Source of the DNA: Lodderomyces elongisporus
Lineage: Eukaryota; Ascomycota; Pichiomycetes; Serinales; Debaryomycetaceae
Reading direction: 5' to 3'
DNA: 64,000 nucleotides
Assembly (NCBI RefSeq): GCF_030384665.1
Contig: NC_083673.1
Coordinates: forward strand, 124,001-188,000
Under the pieces are notes generated by a model. The model had not been told where the DNA came from, searched no databases, and was given only the letters and a program-made list of their open reading frames with translations. Positions within the stretch are counted from its first letter, which is position 1. Each line of letters begins with the position of its first letter. A program made the translations under genes and the position numbers. Shown in pieces: positions 10,163 to 21,100 of this stretch.

Positions 10163-13100
10163 TCACAAATTCATCTCACTCAAAATTTGATTTGCCAATG
10201 CTTTATAATTCCAAGTGTTACCCATTATCTTTTTGAATTGAACACCATACAATCCAACCAAGGGCACTTTGACAATATGGATCTCAAACTTCAATGGCGA
10301 CTTACCAGTTGACTTACCAGAAGAAGTACTTGCGGTACGATGATGTGATGATCCACCAACGCTGCCATGTGCACGGTGTTCTATCCTCGAGGATACCAAC
10401 ATATCACTACCACCACCATAACCACTCAAGGACTCGGCAGAGTTGCCATAATCAAAGGCATCACCTTCGAAATCAACGTCATTATCAAGATGGCTGGTAC
10501 CAATGTTAAACTCTTCATCATAGAGACCACGCGTAGTTTTTGCCGTAGCCGGAGTGTTTGGCGGCATATTAACTTGCGAACCATTCTTCTTTCTATAAGA
10601 GTTGAGGAAAGTGTTGCCAATAGAAATTTTTCTTCTATGACCACCACCACCAGCACCACTACTACTGCCGCCACCAATGGAGTTGGATGACCGGTGTTGT
10701 GATTTGCCACCTGGGCCAGCAGATGGCGATAATAACCCTGTTTGAAGGTGCAAGGACGGTTTACGAGTTGGAGTTTGTGAACCTTCAATTTGCTTTTCCT
10801 CGTCGAAAGAGGAGGAGCGAAGTGTTGACGACTTGGACTTGGATTTGAATGCATCTCCATACAAATTTTTTTCCTCATCGGTCTCGTCAAATCCAGCATA
10901 TGCATCCAAAATCTCATCAGCCTCATCTTGTGGTTGTTGAACAGATGGGGTATGAATACAAACAAATCCACCCTTCACTTCTTGGAACCTGACACCCAAT
11001 TTGCTCAACACGTTGATAATAATGTATCTAATCACTGGTAGTGGCTTGGCCGAAGTTGTTTGAACACTGAAAAAACCTTTAAGAAACAATGTCTTGCAAT
11101 GTTCAATGGATGGCATTGTTCCCGGCTTGGCATTATTGTATTGCCTCATCACTTCATCCTCGGTCATTTGTGGTATTTCAGGCATTTGATAATCATCCAA
11201 TTTGACGTCATCAAAGAAAACCAATCCACTATCCTCAGGCTGATCTAAAGCATCTTCGCCTTGTACACCCGGCACCCCTTCACCTGGTTGATTGGCAGTG
11301 TTACTTCTAGCACGCGTGTATGCATCTCTTCTGAACTGTCCTCCTACAGATTTTGCTCTTGCTGTTGGATGCAACTGTTTGGAAGGAACCGCCAAGCTTT
11401 GTTGTTTACTAGGCTCATGAATCAATGTATTTGTACTTGGATCGTACTGTGGCAAAGGAGGCATATACTCAACTGGCGTGAATCCATGTCCTTTACCCTG
11501 TATTCCGTTCGAAGGTGTACGTGAATGTCCACCAGTACCACCAACTGGTTTGCGGTCCCTTGGTTTCTCCGATCTTATTGGAGAATGTCTCAATGCTGCA
11601 GCTTCTTTTTCTTTGGCTGTCACCTTCATACTTATACCACGACGAACCAATGGGTCATTCTTTGAATTTGGTGCCTCAGGCAAAAGATGGTCTTTTTCAT
11701 AACTTGGAGTAGCAGAAATTTTGGGTGAATTGTTAGCACTGCCTTTGGGCTTCTTAGTAGACAACTTTCTGAACAAATTGTTAAATCCAGTTGAAGCAGT
11801 AGTAGAGCCTGGAGATCCAATATGTTTTGGATCCAACGTCTCGGAAGGTGGTGAGCTTCTATTACTATTAGAGTGGGGTTGGTATTGCTGTTCTGGAAGT
11901 ATCAGATCCTGCTTGTCGGAAGTATCAGTCTCGCTAGCACTGAATCCAGGTGGTAAGGGTGATGATGTATGCGCTTGCTCAGGAACCGTAATCACTACTG
12001 GAGGAGTACCAGCAATTGAAGCAGATCTTCTTTGATCCTTCTTTGGGTCCAATGTTTTCGATGGAGTATTTTGCGCAAACGTATCAACGAGTTTTGGTTG
12101 TGGGGTATTTGGTTCTGAATTTTTAGATGGATTATATTGACCAAGTATGGGGACTTGAGTAGCAACTTCGGTAGAGCTGGGAGGCTTTGGGGTCTCGGGC
12201 TCTGCTGATGGCTTTGCCACTGTTTGTAGTTGTGGCTGTGGTTTTTGTGGTTGTTGTGGTTGTTGCGCTTGCTGCGATTGTTGTGGTTGTTGTGTCTTGC
12301 TCTTAATACTGTTAATATTACTGTCATCTTCCTGTGGCGTTGGATATGTCGCATAAACTTGCTCCAGTTGCATTTGTCTCTGTTGCTCTTGAAGGAGCCT
12401 TTGCTGCTCCTGCTGTGCAAGTTGAGCTTTGAATGCATCTTCCTTAGCTTTCTTTTTCTTTCTCATTTCCACCACGAGATAGTATATTGATATCAATGGG
12501 TGAAACCCACCAGTAGGATCAGGCAATATATTTGCATTTGGTGCTGAAGCGTACTCTTTGCCCTGTCTCATTACATGAAGCCAGTTTTCACAGCTCATTT
12601 GATACTCGACACTAGTGAGCAAAGCCGTTAGCTCCTCGGTTACAGATTGTACGGATCCCAAGTCAAATGCAGCAATTTGTTTGATCACATCGGGATCCAA
12701 TGGTAACCGCAATGGCTCTCTTCGTGGTAAATAGTTTGAAACTTTGTGATCGTATCCTTTGTTAAGCCATGGGTGTGAGCAGATTTCATATAATGTTGCT
12801 CTGCGTGCTGGGTCAACAACCAACATCCTCGAAAGAAGTGATATACATTCTCTTGAGAGAAAGTTTGGATATTCAACGTTACCCTTCTTGATCTTCTCGT
12901 GCAACACGGATACGGACTGGTCATCAAACGGAACTTTACCACAAACCAATACATACAACACAACACCAAATGACCATATATCCACTTCTGGTCCAATGTA
13001 CGGCTTGGCACTTAATAGTTCTGGTGCAGCAAAATATAGTGAGCCACAATACGTTTTGAGTAAATGTTTTGGTGCATAAAGATTCGAGAGACCAAAATCA

Positions 13101-13920
13101 ATGATTTTAACGTCACCCTTTTCATTAATCATGATGTTTTCAATCTTCAAGTCTCTATGAACAACATTATTTCTGTGGCAATAATCGAGTGCCGATGCAA
13201 TACCCCGAGCGAATTTCCTGGCATGTCGCTCTTTCAAAGAGCCATGAGCAACAATGTAGTCCAACATTTGTCCGCCTTCAATGTATTCAAATAACATGTA
13301 GTAGTGATTAGTCATGGGTACCATTTCATACAAGCGGCAAATGAATGGATGGAATAACAAACGTCCCAATGCCCCTTCTCGAATGGTACGTTTATCTCTA
13401 GCCAACTCTTTTTCAAATTCCTTGTGTCTTTGAGCAGCTTCTTGTGCGGTTTGTGGAGGAGGGTCATTGGCATGCGCTCTTTGGTATAGTTTTGATGCAC
13501 GCGGGATAATCTTGACTGCACATATTTCCTTGGTGGTATTATGCTGAGCAAGTTTGACTTTACCCATGGAACCGGCACCAATTGTTTTCACAAAGTCCCA
13601 ATCTCCAATAGATTTTCTGTGAAATTGTTGTTGCTGTTGCTGGGGTGGCTGTTGTTGGGGTTGTTGTGCTTGTGCTTGTGCTTGTGATTGTGCTTGTGCT
13701 TGTGCTTGTGCTTGTGATTGTGCTTGTGCTTGTGATTGTTGACTATGCTGAGATTGTGTTTGTTGCGCAGATGCAGGTCGTTGTTGGTGTTGTTGATGGT
13801 GATGTGGCGAGTGGTTTGTTTGTTGCGACTGACTTCGACTAGATGCTGGCATCTGCTGTCCCTGTTGTACAGGATGTTGATGGCTCGATTGACCAGCAAT
13901 CTGACTCTGATGTTGATTAG

Positions 13921-13959
<39 letters not shown>

Positions 13960-14707
13960 GCTGCTGCTGCTGCTGTTGCGGGTTTTGCGGATTTTGCGAA
14001 TGTTGATGAGACCCTGGGATCTGCAACGCTTTATTTGCTGCAAGAGGATCTTCCGTTCCAGAGCGATGAGTATGTTTAAAGTTGATACTTTGGTTTTGGT
14101 TTTGGTTTTGGTTTTGGTGTTGGCTCGAAGATTGTACAACTCCAAGAGGAGTGGAAGCTGGTGATGGAACAGGTAATGGCGGTAACAACTGACTGGGACC
14201 CTGACCTTGTGTTCCGGGTGCTGCTCTGGGGACCTCGATTTTCCTTGTCTTATCCTCTGGCTGCATATGTTTCGATGCTAGAGAGTTTGACCTGACAAAA
14301 TTGTCCAGACGCAGACTTGACCGCCGCTTATGAGACTCTACGTCAGCTGCAGTATAGTTTGGCGAGCTATCAAGCTTCATGTGATTATCAATGTCATTTG
14401 CACTGGTGTTCAACAAATCCGACTTAGATCGCAACGTTCCACTCACACTTCTTAGCATTCGTGGCGTGGCTTTCTGTCCGTTATTTCCCACTGGGTTCGA
14501 AGATTGTGCGGATGGCGGGCCGTGAATTGACAAAGCTATTGAAATTGCTGGGGCATTTGGAGCTGCCAGAGTTGTTGGAGTTGGTTGCATCGACTGCCCT
14601 TGCGAAAATTGATTATTGATATTATTATTATTAGTAGTAGTAGTAGTATTAGTAGTGCCACTACTACTACCGTATTCGTAGTTTACCTGCGCCGGTCTAT
14701 CCTGCAT
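10163..14707 (-). CDS. KIN1/KIN2: Kin1/Kin2 (MARK/PAR-1 family) Ser/Thr protein kinase
   Basis: 1514 residues. The kinase domain spans about 370-650: glycine loop TIGAGSMGKV, VAIK-type Lys in CAVKII, HRDLKIEN (about 518), DFGLSNLY (about 537) and activation loop LKTYCGSLYFAAPE (about 553). A basic insertion between beta3 and helix C (RAHANDPPPQ...KELARDKRTIREG) is typical of Kin1/Kin2. The last 45 residues form a KA1 membrane-binding domain (EIHIVKVPLVGLYGVQFKKI). In S. cerevisiae the pair acts at the plasma membrane in exocytosis and in ER stress signalling. The N-terminus carries Gln tracts and a hexanucleotide repeat giving Gln-Ala/Gln-Ser dipeptides (13666-13735). CTG yeasts appear to have one copy where S. 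cerevisiae has two, so one symbol cannot be chosen. Confidence 0.93.
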
Positions 14708-15995
14708 TTGTTAACAAGTAATGTATAGGTAGTATGTTTTTGAAAAAAATAAAAAGAAAAAAAATCTGTGATAGCTATTTTTTGTATGCTGGCCTACTGG
14801 AAAATAAGTAAGTTGTGCCTTAGTATCCTTTGTTTTTTTTTTGATTATGAGTGGTTACTTCTTCTCTTTGTTGAGCAATTGTAGTGTGACTCAACTTGAT
14901 TGGAAAATCTAATAGTGTCGTGACTTGACTAGGTTGTTTTACCCCTGTTGTAAGCAAACAAACCAAGTAATAAAATGAAAGGGAAAAAAAAACAACAAAA
15001 CAAAACAAAACAGAACAGAACAAAAATACTCAATGCTAGCTCTTTCAATAAATTAAAGGTAAGCTAGGCACTAGTAAAGCCTATTCTTGATTGATGGATT
15101 ACTAAAGAATAAAAGAGGGCTATGTTTATGAGCAGAGTGGGCGAGTGAATGGGTGAGAGAACAATTGGTACTTTCTCTGAGTTTTCGTTTATCAATTCCA
15201 TGTTTTTTTTTGGTTCTTTTTTTTTATTCTTTTTCTCTCTCTTTTAAAAAATAAAAAATAAAAATAATTATTATTATTATTATATGTCCTCCTTCTTTTT
15301 AGCAAAATTTGGCTATGCGTACGTTGTGCTTGCTGCTTCTTCTGTCCTTTACTGCATCAACATTTTATACTCCCTTACACGTAGACGAAGAAGTTGTCTA
15401 AGGGTTGATTAAAGAGACTAGGTAGGAAAAGATGTATGATTAAACAACACACTGAATCATTTATCCTTTTTTTTTATTTCAAAAATCTTTCTATTTCTCT
15501 GTCTTCTCTCTACCTTTCTTTGCGTGTGCCTACTTCTGTCTTGCTTTCCCATAAATTTTCCTTCCTTTCAATCCCTCCTACGCCTACCCCTACCACAAAG
15601 TCACTGAGCAAACGAGCAGAATGGTACATGTACCTACTTAAATAAAGAAAAAAAAAAGAGGCTGGTGCCAACATAAGCCAAAAAAACAAAGATAAAAAAA
15701 AGTAGAATTCGTGATATTCTATGGCATTACAAAGTCACGATACTGAGAAAGTGAAGGGAAAAATTGAATAACAAAAACAAGGCTTACATTTTTCACACAG
15801 ACTTCAATCGTTTTATAGAGTTCTTTACCCTTATTTTTTCAAAAGTATTTTAAAGCTTTATTTTAACAATCTTAGCATTCTTTTGTAATACACAATTTGT
15901 CTATAAATAGGTTCTATAGAAGAAACAAATTCCTTGTGCCATAGCTAATTTCTTCTCAGCCAATACATATCCAAAGACATATCAAAAGAAATTGT
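14708..15995. other. Intergenic: KIN kinase promoter and ATP17 3' flank
   Basis: 1.29 kb, AT-rich, with A/T homopolymers and an ATT triplet run near 15268-15283. Only short low-complexity frames are present. No RNA gene was recognised. Confidence 0.6.
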
Positions 15996-16859
15996 TTAGT
16001 GGTGAGCTTTCAAGTGTTGGTACTCCAAAGCGTAACCGAAAAGGAGCACTGCAACAGCCAAATGGAGCAATGGTTTTCCTGAAGCGTTATCACCGTCAAA
16101 GTAAGCGGCTTTGTATCTCAACAATGGGTTAGCTGACTTTTTAGCAGCAGGAGCTGGGCCTTGAGGCAACTTCTTGTAAAAAGAAACAACCTCTTGCATT
16201 CTCTTTGCATTGGGTGCTGAAGCAAGGTTCTATATATAAGAAGAAAAACATTCCTCGTTAGTATACTAAAAAATTCTCTAGTGAAAGTAATTTTTCACTT
16301 CATTTCGTTTCATTTTGTATCATTTCGTTTGGTTTTTATCTTTTGAAATAAAAATGGGAAAAAGGTGCATATTCGTATCGATCAAACAATCGATTCGACA
16401 ATGACAAAGTGATTGTTGGTCTTGCCATTGTACTCCTTTTACGTTTGTTTGTTTGTTTGTTTGTTTTCAAAAAGATTGTTGGAGCTTTTTATTCACACAT
16501 GTTGATAATATTCCTCCGCTGTTCGGACAAGTACCACTGGTACGTTTGATTCTTTTAAAAACCAGTCTTTAATCAAATCTCCAGCGTATAAATACATTCT
16601 CAAACTGACTGTATTCATCTTGTCTTTTCATCTCGTCTCAAAACAACAATACAAAAGCATGAAAAAAAAAATTTCTTTGTCATATCCTGTTGTATAAACA
16701 AACACATGCTCCCGTGTTGACTTTACGAATAACCTTTTACCTTCCGGTACCAGTTCAAAGAATGATTACAAGGAAAGAAACAAAAGAAAAACATACCTTT
16801 GCTGATGCAATCTTTGGTGGGATCAATGTAGACAATTGTCTTCTGATAACAAATGACAT
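15996..16859 (-). CDS. ATP17: Mitochondrial F1Fo ATP synthase subunit f (Atp17), two exons
   Basis: Exon 1 (16797-16859, 21 codons) encodes MSFVIRRQLSTLIPPKIASAK; exon 2 (15996-16229) begins NLASAPNAKR and continues through FYKKLPQGPAP, YFDGDNASGKPLLH and a single transmembrane helix to the end. Joined, the product is 98 residues, close to S. cerevisiae Atp17 (101), and matches it along its length (LSTLIPPK, SAPNAKR, SLPQGPAP, YFDGDNASGKP). The N-terminal RR-containing segment is the mitochondrial presequence. The subunit sits in the Fo membrane sector. Without exon 1 the frame would start falsely at an internal Met and lose the import signal. Junction phase is 0. Confidence 0.95.
16230..16796 (-). 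other. Spliceosomal intron of ATP17 (567 nt)
   Basis: The donor is AAAG/GTATGT (16791-16796), the branch point is a perfect TACTAAC (16257-16263) and the acceptor is a TAG ending at 16230, about 27 nt past the branch site. The intron contains a TTTG repeat near 16445-16464 (plus strand) and no recognisable snoRNA. Confidence 0.93.
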
Positions 16860-17342
16860 GGTTGGACGTGTGTGAATGAGTACGAATGTGTCTTGAAGCT
16901 GTCAAGTTGTCCTCCTGTGAAGAAAGCCGATCTTTATTCTCACTTTTGAAATTCTAGCACTCTTTCTCTCCTTCTTTCGCTCTTGGCTCACACGCTCAAA
17001 CTATGTATGATTTTCTTTTTTCTCGTTCTCACATTCTAATTTGTTAAATTTTTCGCTCACTAAAAGAATTTGCAAGAGTACACGACATATAAAGTAGAGC
17101 ACAACAACAAGCTGGGAGAAAGAATAACAGCATAAGAAAGAGAGAGAGAGAGAGAATAAGAAGGGATAAGAAACTAAGATAGTGTAAGATAGAGTTAGAG
17201 CAAGAGAATGTATGTATTTGTAAATGTCTGTGTTGATATTTATTTAAACTACATCAATTCACTCAATACCTTACAAGCACATCCAATATCTATTGTTCAA
17301 ATCTTCAATAATCGTCATTAAGCTTCAGCATATCACTTTAAA
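16860..17342. other. Intergenic: ATP17 promoter and LSM6 3' flank
   Basis: 483 bp with a GA repeat near 17141-17155. No other gene is visible. Confidence 0.65.
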
Positions 17343-17811
17343 TCAATTCTCACTGATGTACAAAACTAGAAATATAAGCTGTTAGTATAATAGAAACAAT
17401 TGCTTTTCCTTGTTTTCTTTTCTAGCAAATAGTAAAAGTAAACGTGAAATGAAAAAAAAAAAATAACAACTCCAAAAACTCAACGAAATCCAATTCATGA
17501 AACACACAGAAACAATATTATCTGACATCGTAAAGATCATATATCAATTAATGTGTCAAGGATTCGTTTCGTGCAAAGTGTCGCAACATACCATTGTTAC
17601 CTCGGAGAAATACATCTCCGTAATGCTTTGTCACTTTGTTATCAATCACCTCTTTTCCGTTTTCTAATGCCACATTCATGTATCCATCAATGGTCTGTAA
17701 ATCACCTTGGTACTCAACTCCGTTATGTAGTTTCACCTTCACAGAAGATCCAATGATACCACCCAAAAATTTGCTAGGGTCAATTCTATCTAGTGATTCA
17801 GCTTCAGACAT
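17343..17811 (-). CDS. LSM6: U6 snRNA-associated Sm-like protein Lsm6, two exons
   Basis: Exon 1 (17592-17811) encodes 73 residues plus one base, with Sm1 motif FLGGIIGSSVKVKLHNGVEYQGDLQTIDGYMNVAL (given here in part as GYMNVAL) and the start of Sm2, YGDVFLRGNN. A 226-nt intron follows, and exon 2 (17343-17365, 23 nt) supplies VLYISEN and the stop. The spliced protein is 80 residues with an intact Sm2 motif (RGNNVLYIS), matching yeast and human Lsm6. Lsm6 is part of the Lsm2-8 ring on U6 snRNA in the nucleus and the Lsm1-7 ring in cytoplasmic mRNA decay. Reading through the intron instead would give 87 residues with an unrelated tail and a broken Sm2 strand. Confidence 0.95.
17366..17591 (-). 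other. Spliceosomal intron of LSM6 (226 nt)
   Basis: Donor GTATGT (17586-17591) after AATG, branch point TACTAAC (17381-17387), acceptor CTAG ending at 17366. The branch-to-acceptor distance is short, about 15 nt. Splicing restores the conserved Sm2 sequence, which supports both boundaries. Confidence 0.93.
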
Positions 17812-18192
17812 TGTGATCAGTGAGTTGTATGATATTTGTATTAAATAAAAAGAAAATTAGATAAAAAAAGAGCGGTTTGCTGCTTGGTGTACTTTTTTCA
17901 AGGATGATATAAGTAAATTATAAAATTTCAAGTAACACAATGAAAGGTCCCTTTATTTCTCCAACTTTCTTGCTTCTGTTCTTTCTTCTATTCTTTCTTC
18001 TATTCTTTCTCCCTCCCGTAATGCAAGTCTCGCCTCGCAAGTTTGGTCTTGATAGACTTATCAAAAAGAGAAAAAAAAGTTTGTTAACAAGGTCGTGCAA
18101 AAATGTTACAGATCTACAATTTAGCATAATAAACATTCTAAATTGTTCCTTACCACATACACATTATATATATATATATATAAAGCTTTACA
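17812..18192. other. Intergenic: LSM6 promoter and NUP192 3' flank
   Basis: 381 bp with a TTCTTTC-type repeat near 17980-18010 and a TA repeat just past the NUP192 stop. Nothing else is seen. Confidence 0.65.
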
Positions 18193-21100
18193 TCAAGCAG
18201 CCAAAGAATTGATAACCGTAAATGAATGGACCAATTTCTTCAATAGATTAATTTCGTGGTTATCCTTCTCGTAGATCTCCTTACTAACCTGATTAGAATC
18301 AAGCAAATATTCTCGCTTCAATACTCCTATAACCAATTGCCTTACATTCTCTTTCATCAACAAGTTTGTTTCGATAATTGCAGGCTTATAGTTTGGACCC
18401 ATGGTCACCAAGATTGTGGATATCAACTCAAATATAGGAATAACCAAATCAAAATACGAAATGGTGTTTTCATCACCTTCTTTGTTCTTCTCTGTATTGA
18501 CCAAGTCAGTCAAGGACAACGGAGTATCCAACAAAACCTTTATGGTCATACTCTTCACCTCTCTAGTCTCGCTAACAAACAAGTTCAAACCCAAATCGGG
18601 ATCAATCTGTAAAAGTTTCAAGCTTCTAAGAGTTGAAAACAATTCATTTTGAAGAATCTGCAAGGCACCCAGTTTGGTTTGCGCAAGCTTGATCAACAAG
18701 TAAAGCGTTGCTTTAAATGCAGTCAAATCAACAAACAATTCATTGAAACTAAAGTGAGACTCGCCTCTGGAGGCCAAGTGGATCACTTGATCTGTTCTTC
18801 TAATAGATCTTAGCATCTGAGATAAGAAATTTGTCTGCGTCATGCTTTCGTTTATGGAATCAGTCTTTGTACTAATACCCAACCTAAGCATAGCTTCCAA
18901 TGCAAAAATGGCATTAATCCTCGCTAATCCTTCCGAATATGACAAATCATTACAAATGGTAGGTATAAGCTTACTGCCAGCAGCTTTGATCTGTTTCACA
19001 ATTTTAATCGAAAGAGAGGAGCTATCAAATGATTCGAGCAAAAACTTGTTAAACACCGAGTACAACTCAGCTCTAAAATTGGGAGTGGAGTATGAGCTCG
19101 AGATACCATTTATACTAGTCTGGAGTAATGGTAATATCTTAGACAACATGGTTGCTTTTTCAAGTGCACCCTTTTTCAATGAGCAAAACTTTTTACAGTA
19201 AACTTCAAACAATGACACACACAATGAAACCAACTCTTCTGAAAAAGCAACATCGGATTCCAAATATTCCAAAACTTTGGGCAATATTGAATTGAAGATT
19301 TCAATAATCAAGTCGCTGGATTGAATTTGGTCTTCAATAATGAGAATCTTGACCAACAGACACCAAGATACTAAACAATTGAACTGAACATCTCTTGTAT
19401 TTGTCATGACTAAGTACTTGGTCACAAACTCGTGTATTTTATTACCCTGTACCATCAACTCCTCAGAAAATGATTGCTTTGCCTCAGGTGTGAAAAGGGT
19501 TGATCCTTGACATAAGATCCTGAATGTGTTTCTCAACACTGAATAGTTTAAACGATAATCTGATTCATCAACCTCTTCCAAGATAAGATTCATATCAAAT
19601 TTTCTATTCAAGCTGTCGTACTTTGTAATGTTGAAATTCTTGAAAATGTAATTCAATACATCCAAGAAATCAAGGATCTTGGCTGAGGATGAAGGAAACT
19701 CATTCTTGTCCATAAGAAGCGATGTGTAGTTTTTCTTTTTATCTGCCGAATCCGCACTATAATACTCAATGGATAATAGCTCGAGTGCAAGCTCACGTTG
19801 TTTGATAAACGAGATAAAGGCATCGATACTCAGTATTGAATTGATGAATTTGTTCTCTATATCAGTAGATAAATCGCCATTGAATTCAGAACCACTTGAA
19901 CCCCATATTGTCAAGAGATCGAGCTTTGGTTGGGAAATAATCAATTTGTTTACCAAACTATCATAGTTTCGAATCAATGACGTTGTCAAAGACGCTGAGA
20001 CTGGCGATTTGCATAACTTGATCAAAATTTGCAAAATCAAAGACGAAAGTTTAGCTGGACCAACATCAATAAGGTGTCTATTCCCATTGTTGTAGTCCAA
20101 TTCTGAAATCAAAGTCAAACTGACGCTCAATGTATTGAGTAACACTTCCAAAAATGTGCTATGAACAGAATCATTCTTCCAAAAAAGTCTATATCCTTTA
20201 ATTTCGTATCCTAAGAGCAAATGAGCAACATTAACCGAATTTTTAGATTGGTCCAATATCGACGAGATGAGCTCAAGTATATCAAATTTCATATCAAGGC
20301 TATCTTCAACTTCTTCGAATTTATCAATAAATGCAAACTTGAGCTTTTCAGATTCATCAATGTTTTGAAATGTAGTGAGTAAACGATCATTGTTAATCAA
20401 TGGATCGGTATTTGATCTAGCAGCACGACTAAATTGGGCAGATTCTGTGATACCCTTGAGGATCTTTAAAGCATTTTTGGAGATTGAGTTTTCACAATTA
20501 ACAAACAAAGCAATGTGCACAATCGAGTGTATGTGAAATAACAAAATTTCATAAAAGGAGTTCACTCCTTGAGAGCCTAAGCTTTTTGCAAGGTATATAT
20601 TCTCAAATATAGTTTGCAGTGATATTAATTGTTGATTCTGTGCCAGGCTCAATACTAAGCTTGTAGAAGTACCGCCAATCGTCAGGATTGAGTTTCTATG
20701 CACGGGCTGTGCTACAATACTTCTGCTTTTGAGCACTGGAAGTAAGTACAGTTGATATGTTTTTTGAATGTCCAATAATTTTGAAAACAACTCAAGCGCT
20801 AAACCCACTAATTGACCGACCTCGGGAGATGAGTTAACCGCATCAACCCCAATATCAATAACTCTAAGCAACGCCTTATAAGCTTTGGCATCAAAGAAGT
20901 AACAAATAATAGCTAACGAATGATGCAATTTAACAAAAGCATCGTAGTTTATCGCTATTCCCGGCATTAATGAGTCAAAAATTGTTTCAAACGACTTGAA
21001 ATCTCTAATCACTTTCAAAGCAGTATGGCTCAAGAACCTCCAATCAACTTCAGATAAGGAATCAATGCAAGTGGAGAGTAGAATACTTTGCAATGCAATT

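Noticed and set aside
12088..14145. Asn- and His-rich frames opposite or overlapping the KIN kinase N-terminus
   Set aside because: Frame shadows of the Gln-rich and QA-repeat region.
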